From Prostheceraeus crozeri (Eukaryota; Platyhelminthes; Polycladida; Euryleptidae): DNA of 64,000 nt. Every line of letters starts with the position of its first letter. Within the stretch, counting starts at the first letter, position 1. Below the pieces are notes generated by a model. It ran no database searches and was not told the DNA's origin. It saw only the letters and a program-made list of their open reading frames with translations. Positions 34,991 through 46,604 of the stretch are shown here, piece by piece. The position numbers were made by a program, and so were the translations under genes. The stretch lies in assembly GCA_907163375.1 (NCBI GenBank), contig CAJQUW010010458.1, forward strand, positions 372,001 through 436,000. The letters run 5' to 3'.

Positions 34991-36294
34991 TGGCGTCTTC
35001 TCCGTGCCTCCGAGACCTTCGCCGCATAGCCTACCCAAAAATAATTATTTACGTTCATAAAATAAACGTTCAAATAGTTTTAATTTTTTGTTTTTGAGAG
35101 CATCTTTACGTTTACACCTTTACACACACTTTACAGTTTCAAGTCACTACTCTCAAATACGTTCCGAGCGCCATTGTTCAGTTGTTAACTGCAGGGATCT
35201 TCAAGCAATCACACAATGCGCTGGGGATGTGTTCACAGCAAATCACAGAGATTTGTGTGTTTGTGTGATATGTGGAGCGTGTGCGCTTAGCTCAATCGTC
35301 TTCTCCCGATAGAAACGAAGAAGAAAATATATTGCAACAATGCAAGAGAAGATCTATTCATAAATTCTTAGATTTAGTTAGACAGTGGCGCAAATTTTCC
35401 CTATTGGTGGCTTCGCCAAATTTTGGAGAAGATGATGACGCGTTGAATCGTCGTGTACCGATTCACCAATGACTGAATGTCGGATCGGAAGGTTAGAAGC
35501 CGCTGAAAGGAGATAGCGATGAAGGTTCCATAAATTGATGTGTGATTCAGTCAGAGATAATGATTCAAGGCATATTTGTGATATTATGTTTATGGCGGCG
35601 ATTTCAACAGTGGTTATTTTCTACACCGGACAGTCGTCCGAGGGATTATGCAGAAAACTCTAGCCACCGTACACGAAGTTTATGGTATTGAAATAAAAAC
35701 TAAACCACTCTCAAGGGATAGAATATCAGGAGGAGTACAAAAAACATTTTAGCAGCCCTAAATTTGAAACCTGTAAGTGATTGAGAGGCTATGATAAACA
35801 CAACAGTCTTGCGTTAGTGAGAGCTTCCTCGAGAGTGTTCTCTATAGTCATCTCACCAAGGCGATCCAGCGTCATATGAGAAATCATCACATTTTCATCG
35901 TCATTTGACGTTCAAAATCTTGGGAAGATAAGAGTCACGTTGACCAACAGTCATCTTAGGATTGTATGCCTATGAGGCTGTTCAGAAAAAGAGGCTGTCA
36001 CATAGGACTCACATTGAATCATAATTCACATGTAGAATAGTCAACATTGGGTAGTCTAAGGACCAGTGTTCCTTTCATTTAAATATCGGTACATATTTCT
36101 CACATCATTTCATTCTGTAGTCATGGATGTCAGCATGATTTGAACGTTCATGTACTTGTACGAGTGTTGAAAATTCACTGAAATCAAGATGGTCTGAAAT
36201 TAATTATTTTATGCAGTTCATGCTGTCTGCTGCAGAAATATAGGAATCCACTTTGGAGCGAAGGCCTATGGTCTGGGAGCACGCGACGCCACTG
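34988..36294. mobile_element. hAT element inserted into a TA microsatellite
   Basis: The left end is CAGTGGCGTC (34988) and the right end is its exact inverse GACGCCACTG (to 36294). Partial similarity continues inward, with AGACC and TTCGC motifs in matching order. TA repeats abut both ends, so any 8-bp duplication (ATATATAT) is present but uninformative. There is no transposase. The frame at 35272-35472 and the cysteine-containing frame at 35088-35312 (HCSVVNC, then CVCVICGAC) are not recognised and may be chance. Confidence 0.72.
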
Positions 36295-36314
36295 ATATAT
36301 ATATATATATAAAT

Positions 36315-36770
36315 AAAATTTCAGCTAGATCATTTATTGCTATTACTTTAAGTTTCACGGATGACATGAATGCCACCGATCATCAGACAACAATATAGAA
36401 AAAGGAAGTCAATTTACAAAATCATGGTTATAGAAATTTCGAACTTTATATATGATGCAAGAGTGGACAGTAGAAATTTTCGTCGATGTCTGCATTTTGA
36501 TATTATTTCAGTTTTCTTGTTAATCATTGCTTCAGAATTGGCAGTGATGATGTGATATTTTTCCGATAGGCATAGACTGCAACATCGGCTTCCACATGAG
36601 TAAGGGCTTGTTTGTTGGACTATGTTCCATATGACATTATATGGGATATTTGTTTTTCAGTGACCATATAGCGAAGTTTCATTTTTATATCGTATGTTGT
36701 TGAATGACTTTTTGTGATTATTATATCGGCCTTCATATATATAGATACTATTCGCCATTGACCAGTAAGA
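36315..36770. other. No gene seen
   Basis: AT-rich sequence between the TA remnant and the Penelope-type hairpin; no supported feature. Confidence 0.4.
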
Positions 36771-36774
36771 ATTT

Positions 36775-36931
36775 CTTATCAATGTTAGAAGACAAGGTCA
36801 ATAAAAATTTGTATTAAAAAGCTTTCGACAAAATGTCTTTACCAATTTATACAACAACTAACTAACACAGGCCAAAGTGGCGAAAGCTTTTTAATACAAA
36901 TTTTTATTGACCTGGTCTTCTAACATTGATA

Positions 36932-36933
<2 letters not shown>
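36775..36933. mobile_element. Penelope-type inverted pair of 3' ends (hairpin)
   Basis: The arm 36775-36827 (CTTATCAATGTTAGAAGACA, on to AAAAAGCTTTCG) is repeated inverted at 36881-36933 with two or three differences, around a 53-base loop. The inner arm edge GGCGAAAGCTTTTTAATAC resembles the GCCGAAAG-type 3' motif of Penelope-like elements, which often occur in tail-to-tail pairs. A TA microsatellite follows immediately. Confidence 0.55.

Positions 36934-37019
<86 letters not shown>
36934..37019. repeat. TA microsatellite
   Basis: About 86 bases of TA repeat with two single-base interruptions near 36980-36990. It abuts the inverted repeat at 36933; such junctions are common for Penelope-like elements and SINEs. 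Confidence 0.95.
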
Positions 37020-37021
<2 letters not shown>

Positions 37022-37750
37022 TTTTGCACAATATATAGTCATAACTAAACATTGTCAGAATAATACTTCTTCAAAATATTTGTTTTGTTTAGACATTATC
37101 CAGAAGTAATCTCTCACAATGTGTAGTTCGTTTCTTTTGATTTGACTACACATTTCCTCCAATTATCACAAAAATTTCACTGTCTATAACATTGCATACA
37201 TTCTGATCACATAGATGTCACCAGGCAATTCGAATTAGGCCAATGTTCAGTCAACTTTTGCAGAACCGTTCATCTATGAAAACGCTTGACTGAGCACAGT
37301 GGCAGGGCAGTTATTTTTTACATAAATTATTTTTAAAATTAAGGATCTGTGAAGACATAAGTATTTTGAAAGTGAGAAACCCTGATGCAGAAATTAGAAA
37401 TGATCTAAATTTTTTTCTATTGAAATATTACTAGGCAGCACCAAACTTCTTGCCTACCAAACCTACCCATCAACTCTATCTGCCTAATGATGTTGAAAGC
37501 ATCCACACTGCCCTTGCTATTCTTCCTCCAATATAACTTACTACATCTTTCATTTTTACACAATTGAAGGGTAGGCCTAACTCAATACTTCTATTTACGA
37601 TGTTTGCCTATCATATGGCAGACAACACCACAGTTTTTAAAGCATCACCAGTTCAACTGAAAGACATAGCTTACATAAGTACATCATCTACACCAACATC
37701 CAACTTTTCAATCAGAGATGCTTCATCCATCAGATAAAGGCCTCATAGAA
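37020..37750. other. No gene seen
   Basis: AT-rich sequence; the last 60 bases may belong to the LINE fragment that starts around 37755. Confidence 0.4.
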
Positions 37751-37754
37751 ATCA

Positions 37755-37908
37755 AAGCGGCTTTTTGCATCATCTCACTTGGACTATTACTGTTCTATAC
37801 ATTATGGTATCTCTAATAAGATCCTTCGTCACCTCCACGTTGCACAGAATGATGCTGTGCGTACGGTGACGAGCTCGCAAACGTGAGCGCATAACTCCAA
37901 TTCTGTAG
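37755..37908 (+). pseudogene. CR1/L2-like LINE fragment, left part
   Basis: The plus-strand frame from 37780 reads LDYYCSIHYGISNKILRHLH and then VAQNDAVRTVTS, the region just before the C-terminus of CR1/L2-type reverse transcriptases. A one-base shift then gives RKRERITPIL, ending at about 37906 against the inserted element. The protein continues at 39276. Confidence 0.78.
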
Positions 37909-37910
37909 GG

Positions 37911-39274
37911 GAGAGTGGGGTGATCTGGCACCCTAACACTAAATTAGCTCTCATGACCAAACAACGAATTAAATTTTACTATTCAAACATAATGACCTTA
38001 ATATTCAAGGAATTTCCTAACTTTTTTGTACTAAAATTTTTTTTCGATTCGGACTCCTTCCTCTTCAAATAATCGTTTCAAAAAAGGTTACAAAAATGCC
38101 AATTCACGAAAAGTGTAGGGTGAATTGGCACTTCGATGGGATGATTTGGCACTCTAGTTTGTCCCCCATAACTTGCTCCACGATGAACCGCTGTTACTAT
38201 TTTGTGAACTAGGATATGTGCCGTTAGTTTAGGTTGCGTTTTTGATAAAATAAGCACATACGCAGACCCGTAAAAACTAATTAATTGACTTACTAATTAG
38301 AATTATATACCGGCACTAACTACACACATTCGACTTTCGACTTTGCTACACCTATGTTATAATTTTTATTTGTTGTATCTCTATGTAGATAATTCTGAAA
38401 TGTGGTTTTATTATATCATATCATCCCCAATCCTTGAATCTTATTGATTTGACGCATGTAAAACAATATGCATAGTTTAAATGGATCTTTATATATATCA
38501 AATCGATGAAAAATTACACAGTTGAACAATATAAAACAAGAGTATGCTATCAATAGAAACACTGTCAGCATGCTATTTTGCCAATACGTTTACGGGCTGG
38601 GCAAATTGAACACCGATATTTTGGCAGGTAGCCGAAATATATGGTTCCGGCTCCTTCAAATGACGCAGTAGGACATCGAAATCAACTTGGAAAACGCATA
38701 TCGCTATAGGCTATGAGTTATTTGCCTTCTAGATAAGCTTTATCGGTTATAGTTAGCAGTAATTTGCAGTGATGATGCGTTAAGATTTAGGCCTGATGGA
38801 TGTCCTACTAGTTCAGTTTTAATAGCAGGATTAAGCTAAAATTCGGTCAACAAAACTAGCTGTCAACATATAGTACCAGATCACCCCACTGTCCGAGTGC
38901 CAAATCACCCCATTTCACTTTTTTATCGAAAACAGCTGGCGTACCGAGAATACCAAAATTTTGGAAATTTCATTCATGTGACCTTTTAGTCCATTGACCT
39001 AGCTAGCAGAAAACGTGTATTGCCGGTAAATATCAGTTGCTAGGAAAAAAAAGATCCCAAAAACTGCAGAAAAGCAAAAATTTTTTTCATTTAAGGTGAA
39101 CGTAACTTTAGTGTGGAGGAAAAACGAAGTCCGCCATGAACATAATTATTATATGCCAAGTGTGCACTATAATAGTGCTTTCAAATGCATATTTCGGATT
39201 TTTGATACAGAGCCTAAAATAGGCTGTAGGGGGTGGGTGCCAATTCACCCCAGGTGCCAAATCACCCCACTCTC
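37911..39274. mobile_element. 1.36-kb TIR element (GGGGTGATYTGGCAC family) splitting a LINE
   Basis: The left end GAGAGTGGGGTGATCTGGCA (37911) is matched inverted by the right end (TGCCAAATCACCCCACTCTC, to 39274). The motif GTGATYTGGCAC or its complement recurs subterminally near 38110, 38140, 38880, 38900 and 39240, as in elements with iterated transposase sites. No transposase is encoded and no target duplication is clear. The LINE reading frame is interrupted exactly by this segment, which supports the limits to within a few bases. Confidence 0.72.
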
Positions 39275-39275
39275 A

Positions 39276-39600
39276 CTCATCAGCCGCATTGGTCTCCCGT
39301 GCGCTACAGGATCATTTTTTGGATGGCGGTACAGGCCTTCAAAGTCATGAATGGAATGGCACAACAATATTTGAACAAATGTCACCCTCGGGAGGCCATA
39401 GCTCTCGCGACATGAGATCGAGTGGTTTGAGAACATGCGAAGTTCCCCGAAAACGCACTCGCCTGGGTGACAGCTTTCGCCGTTGCTGGAACACGACTGC
39501 TGAACAGCCTCCCTTTACATCTCAGGGACAGTAACTTTACACTTTCCAGTTTCCTCGGTTGTTGAAAACCCTGTAACATTGTGTTATACGCCATACCAGT
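39276..39600 (+). pseudogene. CR1/L2-like LINE fragment, right part
   Basis: The LINE resumes with HWSPVRYRIIFWMAVQAFKV and MNGMAQQYLNKC, equivalent to the LHWLPVR...F...KALNGLAP.YL block of CR1/L2 reverse transcriptases. A frameshift near 39410 follows, then RSSGLRTCEVPRKRTRLGD and a W-like N-T-A-E-Q-P region matching LWNSLP in relatives. Degraded SNFTLSSF-like residues follow to about 39575. It is a dead 3' end. Confidence 0.82.
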
Positions 39601-41300
39601 ACTTTTATAAATAAGTAAAATTAGTATTATAAGATGTCACATGACCATTTTCGTTTGGGGACTGTCATAAAAGCAATGTAAATGTGTGGTTTAACAATCA
39701 AGGACGTTTGTTAGGAGGTGCTTTGAATAATGCATAGAAAATAAATGAAGAACAGAATAAAAATACATTTTGAGGAGTTTTCTAATTTTCACTCGAAGAA
39801 AGGATGAAGGTTTTTCATTATGCATCGACATTTTGACACGCCAGTGTTTCAGAACGTATGCCACGTCACAGTTATGAGACAACACTCAAGAAAAAACTAT
39901 TTACGTTTGGACACTGACGAAGAAGCAATGTATATGTGCAGATTTAAATTCTGTAACGGTTATTTCAGAGCAATTTTAGCAACAAGTGTTGTGCACAATA
40001 CGTAGAATATAAATAAGGTCACGATCAAAATGCATCTTAACGAGTTTTCGCATCTTCACCCGAAAATATACTTGCTCTACGATGTGCTTCGATAATAATT
40101 TCTAATATTACGTCAAAAACCCAAGCACCAGCAAGCGGGCCAAAAAGAAGTATTTTAGCCTACGTTCATTTATATTCTTTTCCCCTGATATAAACAAATA
40201 TAGGCAGTTCCTCTTGCTTACTTATATTCAATCCCTACTCTATGCAAACACACTTATGCAGGTGCCTGTCGCCTCCCGCTGCGTGTCTATGATGGAATCA
40301 AAGCACAACAAAGAATTGGCATCACTGATAACTGATGTGTTATGATGATGATCTCGAACAATGAAATGTATTTCAGACAGTGTACTTTTGCTGTTCCTAC
40401 ACCCTGTAAAAACACAAGCTAAAAACTTGGCTAAACTTTCATTTCACTTCAGGTTTAACGCAAATGACCCATCAGAGTTCTGCTCAAACCGCGACGCGAC
40501 GTGTTCAAATGCCAATTCCAATTTACATGGGGAGGGGATGCAGAAGGAAATGCGACCCAAAGAGAAAATTTCCAAATTCAGCAACTTCATCACTACTGTG
40601 ACACTTCTAATGGCTGCATAATAAGCATGTTCAGTGCTGCATGCACCTGAATGAGTCTCAACAAGTCACCATACATGCACGTTTTGTTTTTCCAAGAATG
40701 CATAGAATGGTACTCTGTGGTTGAATGGCATGGTATACTCCGTTTTTGATAAAGTCATAGAGTAAGATTTGATAACATATGTGAATAACAAATGTTTGAT
40801 GACATTTGATGAGTTTGATAAAATAACCAAAATCAGATGATTCATCATTTCAGGCAATGCCTGTTAGAAGGCTGGTATCTCAACAACAAATTATCACAGA
40901 ATTACAAATTTGCTATTTTGCAAGCAAACTTAGGGTTCAAACTTTTCCAGCTGCTGTAGCGACTATCACCAGCACTGCATGTGATTTGTAGTGATTTGTG
41001 ATTTGTGATTGTGATTTGTAGCTACAATGAGGTTGTTTGCAAAACTGCTTGTGAAGTTTTTCATAGATTTCTTTGGGCATTGGAAATTGTAATTCTATTA
41101 GATTGTGTTCAAATTCAAGTGAGTGAATAGACTGTAAACTCTTCGAAAATTTGGAAATCACTCTTCCAAATGTGTACTCGCTGTGAACAAGGCAGTAGTA
41201 TACAATATACTTATAACTTGCTTCAGTATAACAGTCCATTTGACCGCAAGTGGTAGGAAAATTCGCATTTTCTTAAAGCATAACTTCCGTTGCACAGTCC
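39600..41300. other. No gene seen; short GTGATTT microsatellite
   Basis: A GTGATTTGT-type microsatellite lies at about 40980-41023. A 100-codon minus-strand frame (40937-41239) runs into it; its upstream half (SIHSLEFEHNLIELQFPMPK) is not recognised. Nothing else is supported. Confidence 0.4.
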
Positions 41301-41303
41301 GTG

Positions 41304-41882
41304 ACAGTGATAGGCTTTCCCAGGGCCCTCCCAAAGATACTATTTCCCTACTATACTAACTCTATGGGCCCTCCCTACCTGCATTTCCTCCGTGATAGCT
41401 AAATTTAAGAACTTGCTCTGCTCCATCTCTCTACAAAGACGACAATAATACCTACTTACAAAATACATGCGTGGTCGATACCAGTAGAATTCTTCATTCA
41501 TTTTCATAAGTCTGTTGAGAAGAAACTGATCATTATCAAAACAGAGAGCTTTTGCGTATATTGAACGAGCTCCTGGAAATGCTCACCAATAAATATTCAT
41601 GCTGCGTTCTTGATGAGATTAAAAGTCCCAGGATGTTTTTCTCCTCTAATTTGAAAGGTCAGCGGAAAGTATTCCGTTGTGAAGCGACTATAAGCCAAAT
41701 AACAACCATAATGCGTGGTGTGATATTGGCGTGAAACATTTCAAAAAAACTCTTGCATTTGGCCATCGAGTGGACTGATTTGACCGGTGTCACATGGTCC
41801 TTTTGAAGCTACGACAGGCCATAAAAATATTGCATGAAATTGATCAAATATATTTCAGGAAATTATGAAAGCCTATCACTGT
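41304..41882. mobile_element. Possible MITE with 16-bp inverted ends
   Basis: ACAGTGATAGGCTTTC at 41304-41319 is matched by its exact inverse at 41867-41882. The 579-bp interior holds two GGGCCCTCCC motifs near 41320-41370 and no recognised gene. I found no target duplication, so chance or a non-mobile origin is not excluded. Confidence 0.42.
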
Positions 41883-42081
41883 TATGAATTTTCAATTGCT
41901 TTTTTTCAAGACACGCGATGTTTGCAAAGATATTGACAGACGAGAGTCGACTATTGATTCTCTTTATTAACTGTAAACCGATGTTTCTGGGAAGGTTTTG
42001 CTATTACAGGTTTTAACTCATTTAACATATTGTAGGTCTAAACCTCGCTGTACATGACAGCAATTGTTAATATTGTCATTA

Positions 42082-42467
42082 TGAATTATAATAATAGAAG
42101 AGAGCCAAAGCTGCAATAGATGTTGTTAATTATTTTTTTATTTTTTTCCTATAATCACCCAATATTTCGGCTGCCACAGCCAGTTTCAGGGGAACAAAGG
42201 TTTACAAGGTTCGCATGAATTTCGAAATTTCTAAAAAGTCTATGGCATATTTGGCAACACAAGCAAGGATCAAAATTATTTGTGTAGCCAAATATGTCAG
42301 ACTTTTTAGAAATTTAGAAATTCATGCGAACTAAGACCTTGTAAACTTTTGTCCCCCTGAAGCTGGCTGTGACAGCCCCAACATTGGGTGATTATTGGAA
42401 AAAATATAAATAACAATTAACAACATCTAATGCAGCTTTCGGTCTCCTTCTATCATTATAATCAACT
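42082..42467. mobile_element. Penelope-type tail-to-tail foldback
   Basis: The arms are inverted copies of about 175 bp with scattered differences around a loop of about 30 bp near 42255-42287. Each arm reads outward through TTCATGCGAAC, GTTTACAAGG, TGAAGCTGGCTGTGACAGCC, TGGGTGATTAT and AACATCTAATGCAGC. The CTG(A)A..GGCTGT.ACAGCC..AAC.TTGGGT motif is typical of the 3' ends of Penelope-like and related retroelements. Two such ends tail to tail suggest a twin insertion rather than a DNA-transposon MITE. No target duplication was fixed. Confidence 0.62.
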
Positions 42468-42469
42468 AT

Positions 42470-43425
42470 GCTGCTAAAACGGAGCTTCATTCTACTTCAT
42501 TATAAATTATGATGTCATGACTTTTTCGCATAATCTGAAATTTGGCCGCTACCGATCATCGAATAATCAGTTGACATCAATTAGAAATAACACATGAGAA
42601 TAAATCAAGTTGGAAGTGCCAACAAACCCTTTCCATCGAGTGAATTATGATTTTGTGACAACAATCTGATCTTCTAGCAGTCCGCCAGAAGATAGCCTTG
42701 ACATTTTATTGTAGGCCTACACAAAATTTTCTACCTCAGGATTCTATAATTCAACATAAATTGCAAGCCTTATATTCAATTCAAGCATATCTGGCATTCT
42801 GTTCATACCATCAACGACATGAAAATGAGACATCAAATTACATCATATATTTAATGACACTGCTCAGCAGAGATTACCTTAGCCATTCCAAATTTCGGTC
42901 ATATGGGCACTCAAATAATTTTTCCACTGACTCTCCACTGATGACCACAGGAATTCGATAGCGCTCAAGGGAGCCGAACAAGGAGCCATCCTAAGGATAC
43001 TTATTACGGAGCTTTTATAGATAAACAATACTGCAATCATGTGCAACGATTTTACGCAGTTGTTGCGTACAAGAAAAACCTACAACGCGTTGTTTAGCAT
43101 ATAGTCCCACATTGGTGAGTTGATAAACACTTTTTGGATAAAGTGATACTTTTTGGAAAAGTAAAGGAAGTCGCCAACAGTATAGATGAAGCACTTCAGC
43201 GTGATGTTGAAAAAGTTCGGAAGGTATAGTTTTCAGCTTCCCTCCGGGATCTGCTGCTGGGTGAGATTTGCTAGAACCACAGCACTTAAAGGATCTGATC
43301 TCCAAAGCTGTAGGAGAAATGCCCAAAAGCTAATGTAGTCCAATACACGCCTTTGCAATTTTATGTTGAGTGCATGTGCTCCACAGGAAGTGATTTCCTT
43401 TTTATATTGCGCATCACTCATTGCA
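42470..43425. other. No gene recognised
   Basis: Minus-strand frames at 43015-43326 and 43233-43457 (containing LQLWRSDPLSAVVLANLTQQ) are coding-like over about 70 residues but I do not recognise them. Nothing else is supported. Confidence 0.35.
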
Positions 43426-43429
43426 TTTA

Positions 43430-43680
43430 CGTAGAAGAATTCAGACATACGGCCCATTGCTCACGGAAATGTTTATCGTCGCATCGTCTGTAAGATAGCA
43501 GCTCGCCATGGAAGGAAGGAATTTCAGGGCAAATTCTATCACCATCAACTGGGAGTCGGAACACCCAATGGAGTCGAAGCAATAATCCATACCGTTCGCA
43601 ATGTTCTCCACAAGAAAATGAATTTCAACCAGCTTATAATACCCAAGATCGACTTCAAGTATGCTTTCAACTCTGAATAA
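43430..43680 (+). pseudogene. LINE reverse transcriptase fragment (fingers region)
   Basis: The frame reads SDIRPIAHGNVYRRIVCKIA, then HHQLGVGTPNGVEAIIHTVR and IPKIDFKYAFNSE before a stop at 43680. This matches the RPIA.G...RR / Q.GVG...GAEA..H / D.KNAFNS blocks of a LINE reverse transcriptase; the final block is the first palm motif. The C-terminal pieces at 44299-44455, 46605-47425 and 51990-52201 fit the same family in the same order, so they may be one copy broken by later insertions. Confidence 0.8.
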
Positions 43681-43734
43681 ACCAATTTGAAAGTCGTGCT
43701 ATTTATAGGTCTTTATAAAAAGCTCCTAATTTTT

Positions 43735-44140
43735 CGCTCTCTCAGGCCGCATCAGAGGATAGAAGCGAGTTACAACTTTGCAAAAATAAATTTTAAAAGT
43801 TAGATATAGAGGGGAGTTATAGGCTATGGATATAGAAAGATAATCTAAGATGTCTTGATGATGGAATTGTTGGTCTTTGGTCATAGAATTAAAGGAATAG
43901 AAATTGTCGGTATTGCTCCTTTTCGTCTCGAGTTAATTTTCGGTTGACACTTTTGTATAAGTTGTGCTTCCAAGTCGTAGATTTGTGCTATCTTTTTCAT
44001 GTTTCAATATTTGAGTCTTAAAGTTCTTGGTGTCACAATTCCTGAGATGCTTAAAGACAGACGAAGTTTCTCCGGTAGCATGTTCTTTGATTCTCACATG
44101 GAGTGGTCGGATTACCACCAATATAGAAAATTAGTATTCT
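43735..44140 (-). pseudogene. Penelope-like element 3' part with GIY-YIG remnant
   Basis: On the minus strand a YIG tripeptide near 44130 is followed, one frame over, by RPLHVRIKEHATGE and SSVFKHLRNCDTKNFKTQIL, matching the R-P-L-x-x-R-x-x-E-H and H...C blocks of the GIY-YIG endonuclease of Penelope-like elements. Another shift gives EAQLIQKCQPKINSR, the usual C-terminal EA..I....P.LN motif. Downstream, at 43735-43790, a CTGATGCGGCC...GCGAAA sequence resembles the 3' noncoding motif. It lies between two blocks of a LINE of opposite orientation, probably an insertion. Confidence 0.62.
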
Positions 44141-44298
44141 AGCTGTCCATGACTGTATTAGCTGCGTGTTTGTCAGACTCGCCGTGATTAGCCGGTCAGT
44201 GTGTATGTGGTGTAAGTGTCACTGGTAAGGAATTCCTTACCTTCGCCCGGGTTGAATCACGGATTGCTTATTTGTGGGTTGCATGCAGTGGCGCAGTG

Positions 44299-44455
44299 GC
44301 ACTACCCTGGGGTCTCCCTTGTTCCCTCAAAATTGCTGAGGCGGAATTTAATGAGAAGTTGAGAGAAATGGACAATGTTGTTGACCGCCTGAGTGATATT
44401 GAGTTACAGTATCGTTTTATATTTATCACAGGCGCACTTTGCTAAACGATCCATC
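44299..44455 (+). pseudogene. LINE reverse transcriptase fragment (post-palm region)
   Basis: TTLGSPLFP, then one frame over LKIAEAEFNEKLREMDNVVD and RLSDIELQYRFIFI. In the LINE family identified at 43430 and 46605 this position carries LLGSP...L..AL....LS...D.L..L..HDAL.LL. Similarity is modest but position and strand fit. Confidence 0.5.
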
Positions 44456-44459
44456 GATT

Positions 44460-46600
44460 AGTTTGTCGATCTGCCAGCCCGATTGGGCCGCCTCAACTCG
44501 CCTGACAAATGAAACAGAAAACAGTAGATTCGAAAGCAGTGGAAATGCGGTAGTGCTTATTGGGACACACGCGACACTCACCACTCCCTTTCCTGCACAC
44601 AAAGACCACACGGGATACGCACAGTGAAAACTTCGCTTTGCTTCAAAGCTTTTTTTGCTATCGTCGCACGCGCACGCAGGTGCAACTGACTAATGAAATC
44701 GAAAAATCGATTTTGATGTGCGCGTAAACACAATGCTCTGCCTGCGCTTGGCTAAGAGGACCAGCGCAGCAGGCCGTTCTGTCATTACACCGCATGCTGT
44801 TTTTTGAGCGAACGAGAAGAGCGCGGAACAACACAACGGAGCTCAAAAATTGAAGCTTTGAGATTATTGAGGGGCGCGAGGAAGGACGCTTCCCGAGCTT
44901 TCTTTTTCTGCGAAATGACAACGGAGAGGACTGAATTCAATTCTGGTTCATCTGATATCGAATGAAGTGAACAATATTCACCTTTCTGATGACGGACGTT
45001 CCCATTAACAAGCCAATCGGCAATCAAGTGAATATTTCATCCGCTGATGGAGAGGCAAATGGACTTCTTCCTAACTCAAGAAACAGAGAGTTGCAGGAGG
45101 AGCGAAGAGAGATCTGCTTTCACCAGCACCTGGTCTTCTAGTTACTCTCTGCGCGCGGCTATTCGCATATTCCATACGCCAAATAAATAGCTGATTTTGT
45201 TTTTTGATCACGATATGATGGAGACAATACTAAGAGACAAATCAAAGAGGCGAGGCTAGGGAAAGGTGCAGCATGGACAGCATGGGACGATGATGAAAGA
45301 AATGTTAGCCTTTGCCTTGTTATATCTACGCGGCGGTTATCGTTCTCACATGGAGAGAGTACTGAAGAGCTGATTCGAAAGGAACAAAGAAGGCCCATCT
45401 TTCAAAATAATATCATGCTTCTTTTGACAATTGACAAACAAGAAACAATTCGACAAATGCGAGACAAATTTGCAGCGTTCTCGGCTTTTGGATGGTTTTT
45501 TCGAATGGTTTCACAAAATTCGTATGTGCCTGGTATGTTTCTGGTGTTTTTCTTACCCTATGCCTTTCAGAGGTCGCTGTGCATTATAAAGTTGGCATAT
45601 AAGCAATATATGCAAGCAAACCAAGGTATCTGGCTGTTTCTGGCTGCCAAACAATTATTTTTTTTACAATCTACAAATGTACACCGGAAAAAAAGACAAT
45701 CCAGTCATCACGGACTTGGAGTCACGGACTTGAGAGGATTTGACCACATGATCTAGAAAATTCTCTAGACAAAATGGACCACTGACATGACAACTGACTT
45801 TTTTTTTTACTTCACTTTTCTCTCGCAAAAAGGCTATGACTCAAAAGGGGAACTCTGAAAAAAACAGAGAGGAAGTTCCTCGCAGATGAAGATCTACAGG
45901 GCCCCGCAATCTACAGGGCCGATTTCCGATTATTCAACCTCTCGATTACAAAACCCTCCTCTCCAAAAATGCAAATGCACCTATTGTGTCCATCTGCAAG
46001 AAATGATCTTGTCCTTCTCCGGTTGTTGATCCCATGAAGACCAGACTTGTCCAGACTGAGGGAAACTACAAGACGGCAAATGGGAATGGTAGATACAGCA
46101 AACCAAAAGGTGGGATGCTAGATGGGTGAATATACGGTGTAATACATGGCACACAAATGGTTTTGCAACCTCTTAAATTTGTGTGTGTTAATTGGCATAT
46201 GTGTTGTTGTGGATAAATGCATATGTGTTGATTTGAGAAATTTCTCACTCATTGGGGAATAGACAAGAATGACAAAATAGGGGATTTTTTGGAGCGGTGC
46301 ATAGGAGAGGTCATGGCAGTTTTTTTGCCAAGACAAAAAGCGGCACGGCATTGTTGAGAAAGCAACACGAAAAAAGAGAGAGCAACACGAAAAAAAGACA
46401 GAAAGAAAGATGTCGGGAAGAACGAAAAAAAAACGAGAAAAACCCCAAATGCCTGTATGTTGGAAACATTCGTGTGATGAACATTCTAACTTGTGACTCG
46501 TAAGAAATTCTTTTAGTATTCCGTACTTTTTGTGCATATTACGAACACATCCCTTTCATCAATTGTCAAGTCTTTTACTTAAGTTTAATGAACTCAAATG
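44460..46600. other. No gene seen; possible insertion within the LINE
   Basis: Local composition is richer in CG dinucleotides near 44570-44900 (GCACGCGCACGCAGG). Small direct duplications occur: TCACGGACTTG twice near 45707-45731 and CTACAGGGCC twice near 45894-45918. Frames up to 139 codons (46118-46537, minus strand) lack motifs. As LINE blocks lie on both sides, this 2.1-kb piece may be another insertion, but I found no terminal repeats. Confidence 0.35.
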
Positions 46601-46604
46601 AAGT

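Noticed and set aside
44188-44265. Fourth tRNA-like SINE (TGATTAGCCGGTCAGTG ... GGTTGAATCAC)
   Set aside because: Box spacing is plausible, but the segment lies within LINE-derived sequence and neither box is close enough to consensus.
45415-45756. 113-codon plus-strand frame with a possible membrane segment
   Set aside because: No family pattern, and the frame is supported by neither splice sites nor neighbours.
46118-46537. 139-codon minus-strand open frame
   Set aside because: Poly-F/S/C composition arises from reading A/G-rich low-complexity sequence on the other strand (46360-46440); not a gene.
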